Source: Brugia malayi
Lineage: Eukaryota > Nematoda > Chromadorea > Rhabditida > Onchocercidae
Length of the DNA stretch: 64,000 bases
Assembly (NCBI RefSeq): GCF_000002995.4
Contig: NW_025062478.1
Location: 5,370,001 to 5,434,000 of the forward strand
Direction: 5' to 3'
Shown piece after piece: positions 24,853 to 38,300 of the stretch (positions within the stretch are counted from its first letter, which is position 1; each line of letters starts with the position of its first letter). Under the pieces are notes generated by a model. The model made no database searches. It was not told the origin of the DNA and saw only the letters and a list, made by a program, of their open reading frames with translations. Made by a program: the position numbers and the translations under genes.

Positions 24853-26562
24853 GCTATAAATGTACTTAGTTACTTTTAAGCTTGTTCGAAATGGAAATGT
24901 TTAAAAGCAACAGTTTTTACAAATTGTATACTTTTACTGCTTTAAGTAGAATCGCAGCGGTACTTGTCATCTCAATCTTTTCAAGAAGACTTTCATTCTT
25001 CTGGTCTGAATATTTGTTATTTTTCACTGAAAATTCGTTTTATAATAAATCTTTCATAATGAGCTTCTGAGTTTCAAGCGTGACTTAATACGAATGATTT
25101 GAGAGTTTAATTAGTTTGAATAATTTGTATACTAATTTTTTTCGTTAAGCTCTCCATAAAATTTTTGCACAGCATCATGACCAACACTTCATATGAAGAA
25201 GGATGTATATCAACATGTTTGAGTAATGTCACTTTCTACTGCTAATTTTGTTGATGATCTCTAACTGGTTCTCGCAAATTACCTTTCAGTTATCTAATAT
25301 CCGAGTAATGCTCCTCAGTCAATAAATTGCTGTCTCTTTCGGTCTTTATTTCTGAAGTTTTTTTTAAAAAGATTTTGTTTGTTAATCGTCATGAAATTAG
25401 GAATACTAGTATCAGTGTTCCGTTTTGCGCTTCTCGTCATTCATGTTAATCTTATTAATTTACTCAAATTAGCCTGGCTTTCATTGTTCCTTTCAATCAT
25501 TTTGCCAGTGACCACAATTTCGAGGTTAAGTTCTTTTGTATATATTCCATTTACAATTATTTTACGTATTGCTCTATTCACTTAGTATTTACATTTAAAA
25601 TTAACTGTAAGTAATGAGTAACACTGGTGACAATACTCTATTCGGTTATTTCCGTGGTAAAGAATTATAATGGTGTGATAGATCAGTGCATGTTGAAATA
25701 TGTGAAATCTGATTCGAGGATTGTTATATCCATTGTTGTGTGGACCACTAGAAAATATGGGGTAACGTAAACAGTAACTTCAGATTCCAGCATTAAGGAC
25801 GGGTAAACTATTGCTAGGGTCAGATAAGTCTAGGATCAGGCAATTGTTTTTAAGTCTAAGTCCAAGATCAGTTGTTTTTTTTTTAAGCATGCTTTTTAAG
25901 TCTACGAAGCAAGTAGTCGACGAGGACGTATTTCGGGAGAATTTTGGTTTGTAGTAGTGAAATAACTGTGAAGAAAAGTGCGTTGTTAATTGAAGGAAAA
26001 ACAAGTAAAAGTGTTCGAGCTGATAACTTGTTTATTGACGAGATGTAGGAATACCCGTTTTGTAGATACATAACACTGATCAATGTGAAAACAAAAGACT
26101 GTAAGCAATAACATAGAGTAAAAACAAAGGAAGAAGGCGATGAGCTTTGGTCGATGTTTGGAATGAAAATTTTCCAAAGTATTAGATTATTGCTAGGAAG
26201 AGATCTAGTGTTGTCAATATTGAACTGGTAAAATGATTTGAGGCTAAGCTTATAAAGAAGGCAGCTGTTTCTTAAAGTGACTTGAAACATGAAAACATTA
26301 ATGCCTAAGGTGCCGGACATGCTGGTGTTCGTTCATATTAATTGGATAAGCATGAACTTGCGTTATCAGATCCTGATATAATAGAGCAATACAGTGCTCT
26401 ATAGAGCGTAACTGTTTGGATCAAATAAAACAAATGAAAGTCACTAATTCATGCGAAATATTTCCTTCCACTTTTACAAAAAACAAAATAGTTGCCGTGA
26501 CGTGACCAAGTCTCAATCAATACATCTGATTAGCAGCAACAACAACAAATAACAAGTTGGTA
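24853..26562. other. convergent intergenic region
   Basis: It lies between the 3' ends of lipin and the 115-residue gene. It includes the lipin 3' UTR and a 145-codon minus-strand open frame at 25883-26320 with an ATG but no recognised domain. The plus strand there is purine-rich and broken by stops. I cannot assign either strand. Confidence 0.45.
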
Positions 26563-28089
26563 CTATGAAAGTACTAAACAGCTGCAGATAACCATCACCG
26601 TTGACAAATTTAATGTCATATGCATTTTAGATGAATAATCTTCAAGATAACGATGCTTCAAAACCCAGTCATATGGTGGTGGTTCCACTTCTGAATATCT
26701 TGGTGGCAAATCGATTACATATACTTTCGTATTGTTTCGTGTTCCTGCAAAGATTGATATTGAAATCATATTCATAGAATTTAATTCTTAAATAGGCTTG
26801 AAACAACTTAGAGACTTGAAAAGGTTTAAAAGTTAAATTGCATGTATATAACTGCTAAAAAAACAGCTGAAAAAAAAAAGCAATAGCTTAGGTCGTACTA
26901 TCGTACATGAAGTATTTGATTATTATAAGCAGTGTTGGCGTTCAAATTAAAATTTAGAAATTTCAGAAAACACGAAAAAGCATTTCCCAAATTATCGATA
27001 TTAATATTATTTATCTGTACTTTCCCTGAAGAAATTTAATCAGATGATAAGTGAAAATGTGCAATTCTCTAGTATTAAAGAAGGAGCGCGCTAAGTTATG
27101 CATATTTATAAAGGATGTCGATGTTATTCCTGATGTCATTCCGTACCAGTTAACCGTTAAGAATATCACGATCAATGATGGTCACATTCTCCTATATTGT
27201 CTGCTCTGGCCTTATTAGTGTCTAGTTTTTGAGTGATAGTTTTACAATGCAATGTGATAAGACTTTTAAATAGCTAGGAACTCAAGCGCAATGCAGCTAG
27301 GTTTAAATTCCATACATAGAAATTACAAAAATTCTGTTGCTCATTTGTTTTTCCAGCCATCATATTTGATGATCACACTAAAATTATTAAAGGCCGACGA
27401 TAGAAACATTCTTAAGGATATTCTATTAACTCTATGAGCAACATATTTCAATGTTAGATAAGCATCAGAGATCTTTTTCAATTAAAAATAATTCGTTGGC
27501 TTAAATTTTGATAAGCTAATTTAGAACAAGCCATTTATCCTCTTTTTAAGTCTTTTCCATCATTTATTAATATCACTTGTCATTCAGTGCTAATTCCGAT
27601 TCATTTTTCTACCCTCATTTTTAATTTAATGCTAATTAGTTGTATCAATTTCACAAACTAATTATATAAATTGATACACTGGCAATGTTCAACATTTGTA
27701 GGAAATGGAATGATGCGAAAAAAACAAAACGTTACCAAGTCGAGCTTTAGAGACATTGATTGTGAAAAATAGTACAAAAGAGCCAATAATGAAACCCATG
27801 AATGCAAACAATATGTAGAGATTAGAATACATCCTGGATACACCTGAATAACTGTTTTTAATCAATCAAAGATGGAACTTCATTTTTGGACCAGAAAAGT
27901 TCAGAAATTAAGGTCTGAAGGACCACTGAAATTTTCATCCAAGAATTCTTCTAGAATTAAGTGAATAAACAAACCGCAACAAAAATTATTGCTTTTCGCT
28001 TGCAGGAAATGAAGAAACGAAAAAGACTTACGGTCACTTTCGATGCTTGGAATTCCGGTGATAAAAGTGGAATTATCCGGAAGATACAT
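26563..28089 (-). CDS. small single-pass membrane protein with PY motifs
   Basis: Three exons, 28089-28032, 27843-27736 and 26744-26563, join in phase to 115 residues. I do not recognise the family. Residues 1-23 are a short polar N-terminus (MYLPDNSTF), 24-49 a hydrophobic segment (LYILFAFMGFIIGSFVLFF), then a polar stretch carrying LPPRY and EPPPYDW. The second is a PPxY motif of the kind that binds WW domains of NEDD4-type ubiquitin ligases. The last 16 residues are again hydrophobic (VMVICSCLVLS), so a second membrane segment or tail anchor is possible. Splice sites are canonical (GTAAGT and GTAACG donors; TTCAG and TTTGCAG acceptors). The frame stays open upstream of the ATG through a Tyr/Leu-rich stretch, so the true start could be further upstream or in another exon. 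Expression support is needed to fix the 5' end. Confidence 0.55.
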
Positions 28090-28837
28090 GGTAGCAATAA
28101 CAATAATAGAACAATAACAATAATAATAAAATAATAATAGTAACTGATATATGCTTACAGGAATAACCACCAAGCAGTCGAACACTTTTTGTTCCACTTT
28201 GTGCTCTGTAAAATAAACAGCTTTAAATTGTTACCTATTATCACTTTCCCAAAAAAGGTTGTTATTTTATCCTAGTCAGAAAAAGTGAAAAAAAATAGAA
28301 TGGAATAATATTTGGATAATTATAGTAATTATTAATATAATATATAGCGAGCGAAATTGCATGAACAAAAAAAAAAAAATGAGCAGTTCAATATAATTAA
28401 TCCGTTTAAATTTGGTGCTGGAAGTTAAATTTTCAGACAAAAGTGCTATTTTTATTTCCAATTTAAGAATTATTTGCATTAACAGATTAGAAAGAGGATT
28501 ACTTAATACTGAAAATTAAAAGAAGTTGTAGTAAACCATAATTTAGTTTAAATTTTCAAATACGCAAAAAAATAATGAAAGCAATTTGCAACTTCGCATT
28601 TATGAAAGTTTAAAAAGCTCCTAATTAATACTGGTACTTGAAGGTTTATAATTAAGGAATATGATACCTCATTGAAGTTTCTAAAATACCATCTTTTTGG
28701 TCAGAGAGGTTTTTAGTTAAACAAAGAGTTAACAAGGAAATGATTTAGTATGAGAGAAGTTGAAATATATCAAGAACTATTTTAATTAAATTAAAATGAG
28801 CGAAATGAATTAATAATCATAGAAGGTTATTATGGTG

Positions 28838-28840
<3 letters not shown>

Positions 28841-28889
<49 letters not shown>
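28841..28889. repeat. TA dinucleotide microsatellite
   Basis: About 24 uninterrupted TA units. Confidence 0.97.
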
Positions 28890-28891
<2 letters not shown>

Positions 28892-30370
28892 TACATGATA
28901 TTAGCTTTTCCTATAGCCATAACCTTTAATCTTACAGTTCTCCCAATACTTGATAAACAGAAACTGTAAAGGAAGTTCACAAAGAAATAAGTTGATGCAA
29001 ACTGAATTGGTAAAACATAGTCGAACACTTTGCTGATGGCTTGAAAGTGAACTACACCTTTAACCTATTTAAATATGGAGACCAGGAATCAAGTTCTGTA
29101 AAGCCTTTTGCATTTGTTCCTGTCGTCGTCGACGACATTCTTGCCACCCTTTCATGCATACACAAACATTCTCTGCTGCAACGCACGTGAACAGCAGCAA
29201 AACACATGTACTTCCTGCATAATTTATGTCGAGCTAATGACACCACAACATTTAAGGATTCCCGAATTCCTGGATATCAGACAACATCGCATAATAATTA
29301 TTGTGCATTTTGCTTAAACAAGTAAAATTTCAACAAATCCCTATGGATAGATATTATATATAAGTCAGTTTTTTTTAACCAAATCTTCTTTATATGTACA
29401 GAGGGATACGATATTATAGCAGTAAAATCAGCTCTGTTATCTTAAAACTTCACTGTTTTACACAGAAATTCATTTTGAACTCAGAATTGATAATCGAATA
29501 TGAATTAAAGCTATGAATCAAATCAGATATACTTCAGTGTTCCAATTAATTATCTTTTTTTTTTAAATTTATAATTCTTGTAATCTCATTGGAAATCTTG
29601 CCATCTCTAGTTAATTAGGCCTAATTTTGTTTACAGTTTGACGCCATTTGCAAATGCGCACTCTCCTGTTATTATTATTAATATTATGAATATAATCATC
29701 AGCACAGTTACCGCACACGTGAATACGGCGTGCGATACACAGAACGTTGGTGCACTGGTTTAAGACACAAAATCTCCGTCCATTACTGTTCTCTCTTACT
29801 TTCCCACATCTTCTGTTTTTCTTTCAGGAAAATGACTCAACAAACTTTTAAAAAAACTTTTGATTTATTCTTCTGCTTGACGACATGAAAATTTGATAAA
29901 GGAATTTGAACTGCTTTTATCCATATCCAAATTATACGACACATTAAATGCACAAACAGATTGCGCAAGTTATAAGTGTGACAGCGTAGCCTTTGACGGT
30001 ATTCTGTTATTGTTGAGGAATACATGGAGCTACAAAGTATATGGGACCTTCTCTTACATTACAAGTAATAACAATATACTTCGAACATTGCTTCCTTATA
30101 AATGCTGTCATTTCAATTTATTATTTACTATCTTTCCCATTTTCATTCTTTCAAAGCTAATTATTCCTAAAAAAAATATGAGAGTAATGTGAGTTCATTC
30201 TCTTTTCAGTTAACGATGTTTGAGATTCCATATCTGAAATGCTTATCACAATGGTTGATATATCACAATAAAAAGATTAACCTTATAAAGCTTAGTGAAC
30301 TTGAATTGCTGGAAAAAGTTTAAAGCAATTTGTTGACAGAGTTAAAGATTAAATAATACATACTACTACA

Positions 30371-30397
30371 CTCTCTTTTCCTCTCTCTCTCTCTCCC
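30371..30397. repeat. CT-rich tract
   Basis: Low-complexity CTCTCTTTTCCTCTCTCTCT-type tract. Confidence 0.9.
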
Positions 30398-32857
30398 TTT
30401 TTAAGAAAAGAAAAGAAACGACAACATCGCAGGTTGATTGTACAACAACAGATAAATGGTGGCACTTTTCTTCACGACGGAGGAACTATGCATTGATCAT
30501 CGACCCGAGCAATATAATGCAATACCCGTACAGTTCATACGTATATCAATGTTGTCGATGAGAAGTTAACTCTAGTAAAATGATAATAATTTCACTTTAA
30601 GTTAACACTTTAACTTTAAGTTAGAATGCATACTAATTTGATGAATTCGAATTCATAGCAAATCTTGCTGAATAATTTATTGAAATTCAAGAAAATAGCA
30701 TAAAAAAAACTTCATTGAAATTGTTATTCCACACCTGCATCAGTTGAACATGTGTAATAAAATGAGGTTAAGAAAAGAAAAACGAAATTAGTTAAATTTG
30801 TCTCGTAAAGAAATGAGCCAATAAAATTGTTCATTAAAAACAGTGATCCATGAATCATTCCCAATTTTCCTTCCATTAGCAATTTATATCATTCTTCTAT
30901 CCAAGATAAAAGACATCTAAAACATTTGTAATCATCATCTGCCTCATTTCTAATCCAGTTAGCTTAAATTCTACATGGATTTGTTTCCATTTAGAAAATT
31001 TTTGATAAATTTCGAAACAAATAGTGACTTCCGCGCTGTATCATTACAGGGAAGATTAATAGTCAAAATCTGGTTTGTTAGGTTTCCTCAAATTCAAGGA
31101 GTTATTGATGATGCAGTGAATGTCATGCAATTTTCACGTGAAAGACGTACAATTAACCAATCATTACCTTACTGACAATTTGGTTTTTCATTCTTCACTA
31201 AAACACAACTGGTCTGTCCTTATGCTTAACAAAAACAGTATTACCATGATGACGACATCCACAACATTTGCTTGAAATAGACAGTGACTTCCACGTTCAT
31301 ATGAATCAGTGATGAGAGCAGAAAACAGATCTTAATACCGACACCAGTAATTCAATAACCATCACAATCCAATCCAAGCAACAAAGTATTTTGAAAACAT
31401 AGCAGTCTGTTTGATTGTCAACTCGAAATCGGCGACCAAAACTTCATGCTTTATCAACGAAATTTTATAAACAGCCCTTACCTTATCACTTGATCTTTAT
31501 AGAGCTATCCATGAGGCAAAACTTGCAGCAAATCAGCAAAACCCACAAGCAGTACCTTTCACTGTTTGCTACAAAAGTGATTATTTCAAAAAAAAAAAAA
31601 AAAAAAAAATGAATACTCTTCAAAAAATGTAAACTCTTAAAAAGTTTCCACAAGTCTTAATTGTAAAATACAAATCTGATTAAACTGGATTTGAGATTCA
31701 TATTTATTTGCTAATTCTGTAGACAATGAACTTTACAGACAGTGAACTTTACAACATCAAATCAAATGATTTTAAAAAAGTAGAGAAACACATGAAAAAG
31801 TATGAGTGAGGACGAATCGTCATTTTCTGGACAATAACGAACTGAGCGAAATTTTGAAAAAATTTAAACATAGGCAAACAGTGCTATGAGATTCGGCATA
31901 ACACATGTACAAAACAAAGTGGAGAATTTCAGAAAGTATCACAGTTTCAATTTAAGACGCAAAAAACAACAACCACTATAGTAATATGGCACAATCGGCT
32001 GAAATTCGAAGTAAATTAAACACTATATTTAAAACAATTTCAGAATCTTAGTTTTAGGAAAAATTTTGACCTTGAACTTTCACTTCTTAAAAGTTGAAAA
32101 AAACTTCCAATAATCGAAAAATAATCACTAATAGTTACCAGATAATTTCATGGAACCATATTAATAAAATATAAATAAATTAAGTTTAACAACAGAAATA
32201 AAGGAAAAGTATGGCAAAGCGAAGTGGATGCTCAGATTATATTCTGAGTACACAAGGCTGTAGAAGTTTAGGCACTTGATTAATCGAATTATTGATTAAC
32301 AAAAAGGACCCGTTATGAACTAAAGAAATAACAGCAGTGAAGGTACTACTTTGCACAGCTGAATAGTACAGCTAGCAGAACAGTAAGAACAGTACAATTT
32401 CTGCAACAAAAGTCCAGAATAAGACGAAAATCAGTTTTGAAATAAATTCCATTCAAAGCAGTTAAATTTTTTTGTGTGTTAATGCAAACCAATCTCAGAA
32501 CAAATGTTCCGCTTTCTTTTTAACTGGAAAAAAAATAAAGACGTTCTTTAAAATGTCATTACTAAATCATTATTTTAACCATTACTGAACACATTATTGC
32601 CATGGGATTATCTTAGGAAAAGGCAAAGATACCGCAGGCTAATTATGTAAATAAAAGAAAGTCAGTACAATTATTTATAAATGGTGTAAAATATTGTCGT
32701 CAGTAAGCAACAAACACATAAATTTGCTGTATAGATTCGGATCAGAACGGCGACAATATTATTCAAAACTACTTCAAAACTAACTGCTTTAGAATGGGAT
32801 CTTTAAACGCAATAATTCAATAAATATTCTACACGAAAATTCTAAGCCTGCCTTAAA

Positions 32858-35342
32858 CTACTGTAAGCGATTATGTTGTTGCCTTCGTTTGTAAGTTTTT
32901 GGTGGTAATGGAGGAGGTGAATCGAAATCATTTGTTTCTTTAAGCACTTTTTCACCACACAATTCTTGCGGCTTCTTGTTGTAAAATCTGAAATACACTA
33001 GTTATATGTTACTGGTCTCAAACATGCAAATACCTACATTTAAAGAATGATCATTATAGTACTATCATTTATTAAGATACGTAAAAACAATTCACAATTT
33101 TGGTGGCCTTGGAGGCGGTTCTGCTGGACAAGCTCCTCGTGGATACAGCTTCGGTGCTGTAGCAGCACTATTTTGAATTGAATTTTGCGATGATGAAGGT
33201 GGTGATATGGTATCATCTGCATCGCACACTGCTGATTTCGCTTCCCTAAAAACCGTCAATCAGTTAATATGATCACAGCAGCAGAGATATACACTTTCAT
33301 TTTCACAAATTTGTGATCTGATTTACAAAGATTTGAGAAATTAACTCTAACTTGTTCCAGACGACGTGCACAGCATCACCAAACAATGGGGATGGCAGCT
33401 GTTCAACTTTTTTCCTCGGTGGTACTGTTGGAATTATGCCTGTTGTTTGTGCTACAGGAGAGATGCTTTCCAAAGGTGCTATTGTTCGGGATACTGCATT
33501 CCCTCCATACGGAGGAAAAACGAATGAATCTGAAAGTTCCTGAATATCACAACTAACTACAGTAAGTGAATATGAGGAAATTTTTAAGCAATGCAAAGGG
33601 TGCGATATCAATTTATTATATCATAAATTCCGATATATTATCCTTCAAGTCATTCATGTCCAGGTATCAAAATATGTTTGAAGCTTTCTGAAATCAAGAC
33701 AGCTCTGTTTCATAATATACTGTGGTATTTGATAAAGTGTTCAAAAGTAAAGGATAATTAAATACATTCATTGAAATGATCGAACCTGGAGTAGCGCAAA
33801 AAGGAGCAGAATGAGGAGGAACAGGACCATTCAAATCTGGAACTCCATGAGTCAAAACTTTTAGAGGTGGTGGTGGGGCCAGCTGTTCCTGGGTTGACAA
33901 CTTTCGTGGATAGAGAGGAGGTGGTGACGGAGTAGTAAAATGTCCATTCTGTGATGAACGAGGACTTGGTGGTGTCGACGATGCTTTATCGTTTCGTTGT
34001 TTAGCCCTTGGCATTATTGGCGGAATCCGCGGTTCAGTTGGTGAAGCAACTGTTGATTGTGTACCACGTTTTGCGTCACCAAGATATCGCGGTTGCTGGC
34101 CTAGAGATACAAATATTTCAATATATGAAGCTGGAAATTTCAGCTTCAGTATCAGCAATTTTAGAAATTCATTCAAAAAGCAGTGACCACTTCATTTTTA
34201 GGAGAGAGCAAAGTCATTTTATTCTGTTACATAGTGAGCAGACAGTAAACATAAGAATCAGATTAACCTGGAGTGATTTCAACCATTCCAAGGTAAGAAT
34301 TTCGGTCCTCGAAATTTGATAACAAATTGGGACGTGACCTGAAGAAGCATATACGTAAAAAGACTGATCTGCAACAATTTCAAAAAGATGTAGTTCAAAT
34401 GATATGAGTTCAGTTTCCGCAGATCAATACCAAAACAGCACGAGGAAAAATTCCAATCCAAATAATTGCTTTTCTTCAGCACTGCAGCAACAATTTCATT
34501 TTTAAAATAAGTAATTGAAGGCATTCATTTTGAAGAAAAATAGGAAGCATATAATGTTAAACCAGTATCTGATCAGAAAGAATCTAAAGTGCTAGCTAGC
34601 ATCAAATGTCCAAAAAAATTACAACAATCTAATATTCCTATTTGAAAAGTTACTGTCACAATTTTTGAAATAAATACAGAAACCAATTTACAAATTTTCC
34701 TCAGATAACGTGGATGACATGACCCTAGTGGTTTCAAATACAACTTCATCTTTATTGTAGTTTCTAGCTAAGCAGTGAAGCGGAACACTTCTATTTTTTT
34801 TTTTTGCTCTCTTCAAAAAAGACATCAAAATAATCCAATTTTAAGATCGCGTTTGCAAATACAAGGTAGTATATTGTACGTTCGTACAGAACAGAGCACC
34901 TAAAGTCTCAATTAGTAACGACCACTAACTAGAACCTAATCTAAAACAAGACGAGGTAAAAATTAAGCAGTGAAACCAGATTGTGATCAATCTTTTCAAC
35001 AAAACCAATCAATGTTATTTCCAAACAACTAATGAATTCTATATGATACTTTACGAACACATGTTCATCAGACGATTTATATTTGATCAGTTGATACTGT
35101 ACGACTTATTATCGAAGTCATTCTAATAAAATGATGTATCAAAAAGCTGCGATATTAAAAACTCACACATCCGATGAGTGAGATATGTTCGGACTGTAAT
35201 TGTTAAGTGCCGAGAAACCTCGTCCACTAGCACGATGTCCTGAGTAATGGTTCGACGGACCACTAGTTGATGGTGCTAATGAGATTGATTTGGGTGGCTT
35301 GATGCCTGGTGATTTCAGCACATAAGCTGGTCTGGATGGTTT
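32858..35342 (-). other. sos: proline-rich C-terminal tail
   Basis: Exons 35342-35169, 34307-34268, 34100-33786, 33529-33352, 33245-33096 and 32987-32858, residues about 1126-1453. It begins [12 protein letters not shown], matching human SOS YPLKSPGVRP. SH3-docking motifs for a Grb2/SEM-5-type adaptor are visible: PTVPPRKK (PxxPxR class), PPPRPPK and, near the end, [11 protein letters not shown], which matches the last human motif (LPPKTYKR). Spacing of several such motifs suggests multivalent adaptor binding. The 40-base exon is placed because it alone repairs phase between its neighbours. Confidence 0.88.
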
Positions 35343-38300
35343 CTGTAAACGATAGCTGTTACAATAAACAATAACGAAAAATGTTTAAGATGGAACTGAA
35401 GATAACCAACGAAATGTACAATAGTTGGCAGAAGAATTAAATTATGCCAACTAATCAGAAGAATAACATTCACTACAACTACCTGAACATTGCTACATGT
35501 AATCCTCCTTTCTATAGATCCATTTTAGATCCTTTCAACATGTGTTCACTTCAGAAGAGAATAACTGCTTCAGATTTATCAAAAATAACTCTCAAAAAGT
35601 TAATAGTCAACATTACAAGGGTGAATTCGACAATTTTTGTAGAAGAAACCAGCTTTACAAGTTGTTCACAACTTGTCAAACAGCATAAATGAGATTTGCT
35701 CAATTTAATTCCACTAGTTTCCGGAGAAGTTTAACAAATAAAACGTTTTTCTAAGCCTTTATATGAATCCTTAATTTCTCTTTTCAATTGGCAACTGCTT
35801 ACTAACATTTTTAGGGTCTAAATAAGATATGCAAAAAGATAAACAACTAGAATAGAATGCAAATTTTTCGAAATTAACAAACTTTCTGTTGAAATGGTTT
35901 TGAAAACACATTCGTGGGAAGGAATGAAGAGGGAATGGTTAAAAACTGGAGAATATTTAGGTTTGGCTTTGTACCTTTTCTGCATTTGATCACCTTTCAT
36001 CAACTGACACAAATACATATTACACATAAATAAAGCGAAAGGAATACAAAAGGAAAGCATAATAGAAATGATTCCCCAAAACCCAAAAAGTTATTTCTGT
36101 ACACAATATGTATCTTCAACATTACGTTCTAAATTTAAAAACACAAAATTACGCTTTAGAAGCCACATTAAATAACAAAAGGAAACGTACGACAAATTCC
36201 ATTTTATCGGGGTCCTTTGGTTCCACTTTCAGTGACTGTTCCCACATATATGTCTCCAAGGATTCCTTCCCATCAAAACCGTTCAGCGGATTGATGGTCT
36301 CAAAAAAATGCTGAAATTTCAAAATAAACAACTGTAACTGAAAATGTAGAAAAACCCTATCTTACAGGACATAATAGTATATAAGATAAACAGTACATAG
36401 TTAAATCAAACTTACCACTTCAAAGGATAGAAATAATTCTAGCTACTTCAAAATCACATCCAAAAAACAAGTGTTAAATCCAGTCAGTATTTTCTAGATA
36501 TTTTTCTGGACTTCCAAGTGAAATAAGACGTACAATCATCACATATAGTCTGAGATCATACGAAAACAATAAGAAGGATGATGGGAAAAGAAGTATTTTT
36601 ACTGATGTAACGCATACAGATAAAAAGAGGTAGAGTAATCAAATTGCTGAAGACAACATGCGGAAAAGTTGCATATAAAATATAGTAACAAATTTCTTCT
36701 GGAAGTAAGGTGCATTAAAGAATTAAAATAATTAGATAAAGAGCAAGAAACAAATTAGTTAAATGAAAATGACTGCGGATAAGACATTTACCAGATCATA
36801 AGACGGAGAAACAGATGATGTTGCAGAAAATGATCTAGAGCAGCAGGAGCATAAAGTATATGAAAGCATGCTGCAAACAATGCTGTTTGTCAGTCAGTAT
36901 ATCAGAAATATGATAATGTGGTATGCACTAAATACTAGTAATTAAAGAATTACTTATGGGTAAATACGTTCGCGAATATGTGACGGATGGATGACGCCAC
37001 TTATGAATCAACTAAGAATTTATTAAGTGGTTTTTAATTAAAGGACTCCAAACTACTAACTAAGTGTAACTCGTGTATCCTTAAACAATAACAAGGGCTA
37101 GGATGCAAATTTAATTTTTAATTCAGGCCAAATCGCAAGAGAGGTTAAACATTTCATCATAATAGGTAATTCCAAAATTTCATATTCATAGAAATCTAGA
37201 TAAGTCTTCAAATTCTGAATTAATGAAATTCTTGGCAACTGTTTTAAATTCATTATCTACTGATCAAAATTATCTTTTCAAAAATGGTAGAATAAACTTC
37301 AGAAGAATCCAAAACTATAACAAATGTTCACGAATCAGATAGGTTAATAACAGAAAAATCGGGTAAAAAAATATAAGTGCTACCTACTACTACATCATAC
37401 ACATAGCTACAGAGGGTTATGTGGAAATGAAACAAAAGATTAGGTATCGTTGTGAAAGAAGGGAATAGTTTAGAAAATGCATTAGAGACTTGTAAAAGTC
37501 TGCATAAGAGTAAGAGCAGGAGCAGGACTATAATCATTGATATCTGTTTGTTTAACCGGAAGTCGTTCATTGAAATCAACACCAATGGAGGCATATCACT
37601 GTAAAATGGATGAAAACTTTAAGGTCGAGTGAGCAAGGAGAGAAAAGGGAGAAGTGAATCGCCGCTCTGATAATGTGAATCTGCAGATAAGAGAGTAACA
37701 GCTAGGTAGCGATTCTAGAAGATTTTCAAAAGTGAGACAACACAACAAAAATCGTTGGCTGGCATTTTTACGAAGGAAACTGAGCTAATGAAACGGAAGG
37801 GAAATAATGCGGTTCCGCTCCAGATGCTGCTACGGTAATGATGTTCGATTTCGGCCGCAGATCACTTCAAGCGATGACTTCCGCAATTAACTACTTATCA
37901 TCCAACTAATTGTGTGAATATAGACAAAACATCACCATATTGCACAACAATATTAATGTTACAGGACTGGAGATAAGTGTGCGATATATATTACAGGAAA
38001 GCAGGAAATAATCTTTCAAAAAGGACAAAAAAAGTACTCACAATTCAAAAAGGACAAAAAAAAAAAAGTAAAGTGATGCAACACGAAGTGGTTAGAGGGG
38101 ATAATATATGTATATATATATATTTTATGGTGAGAGTGCTACTCATATATCCCGAACTGGAATTTTAGCATGGGAAAATGAGCACATACTATCTTCAAAA
38201 ATTAAAAAACCTCTGGAATTTTAAAACGCTTGGGTAGTAAAGAGCATGAGGGAATAGAACTAGAAGTGGAATGAAGTCCAAAAGGCAACTGTTTTTGTAT

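Larger units (their letters stand above)
28090..32857. other. long intergenic region, repeats only
   Basis: About 4.8 kb between the 115-residue gene and the sos stop. It holds a TA microsatellite (28841-28889), a CT tract (30371-30397) and a poly(A) run (31588-31609). The open frames 29893-30192 and 30975-31175 lack splice context and domains. It should contain the sos 3' UTR and the promoter of the 115-residue gene. Confidence 0.5.

Noticed and set aside
28840..29028. Minus-strand frame ending in a Tyr/Ile repeat.
   Set aside because: It runs into the TA microsatellite and has no convincing splice sites.
30975..31175. 66-residue plus-strand frame with ATG.
   Set aside because: No domain, no acceptor close to the ATG and no partner exon.
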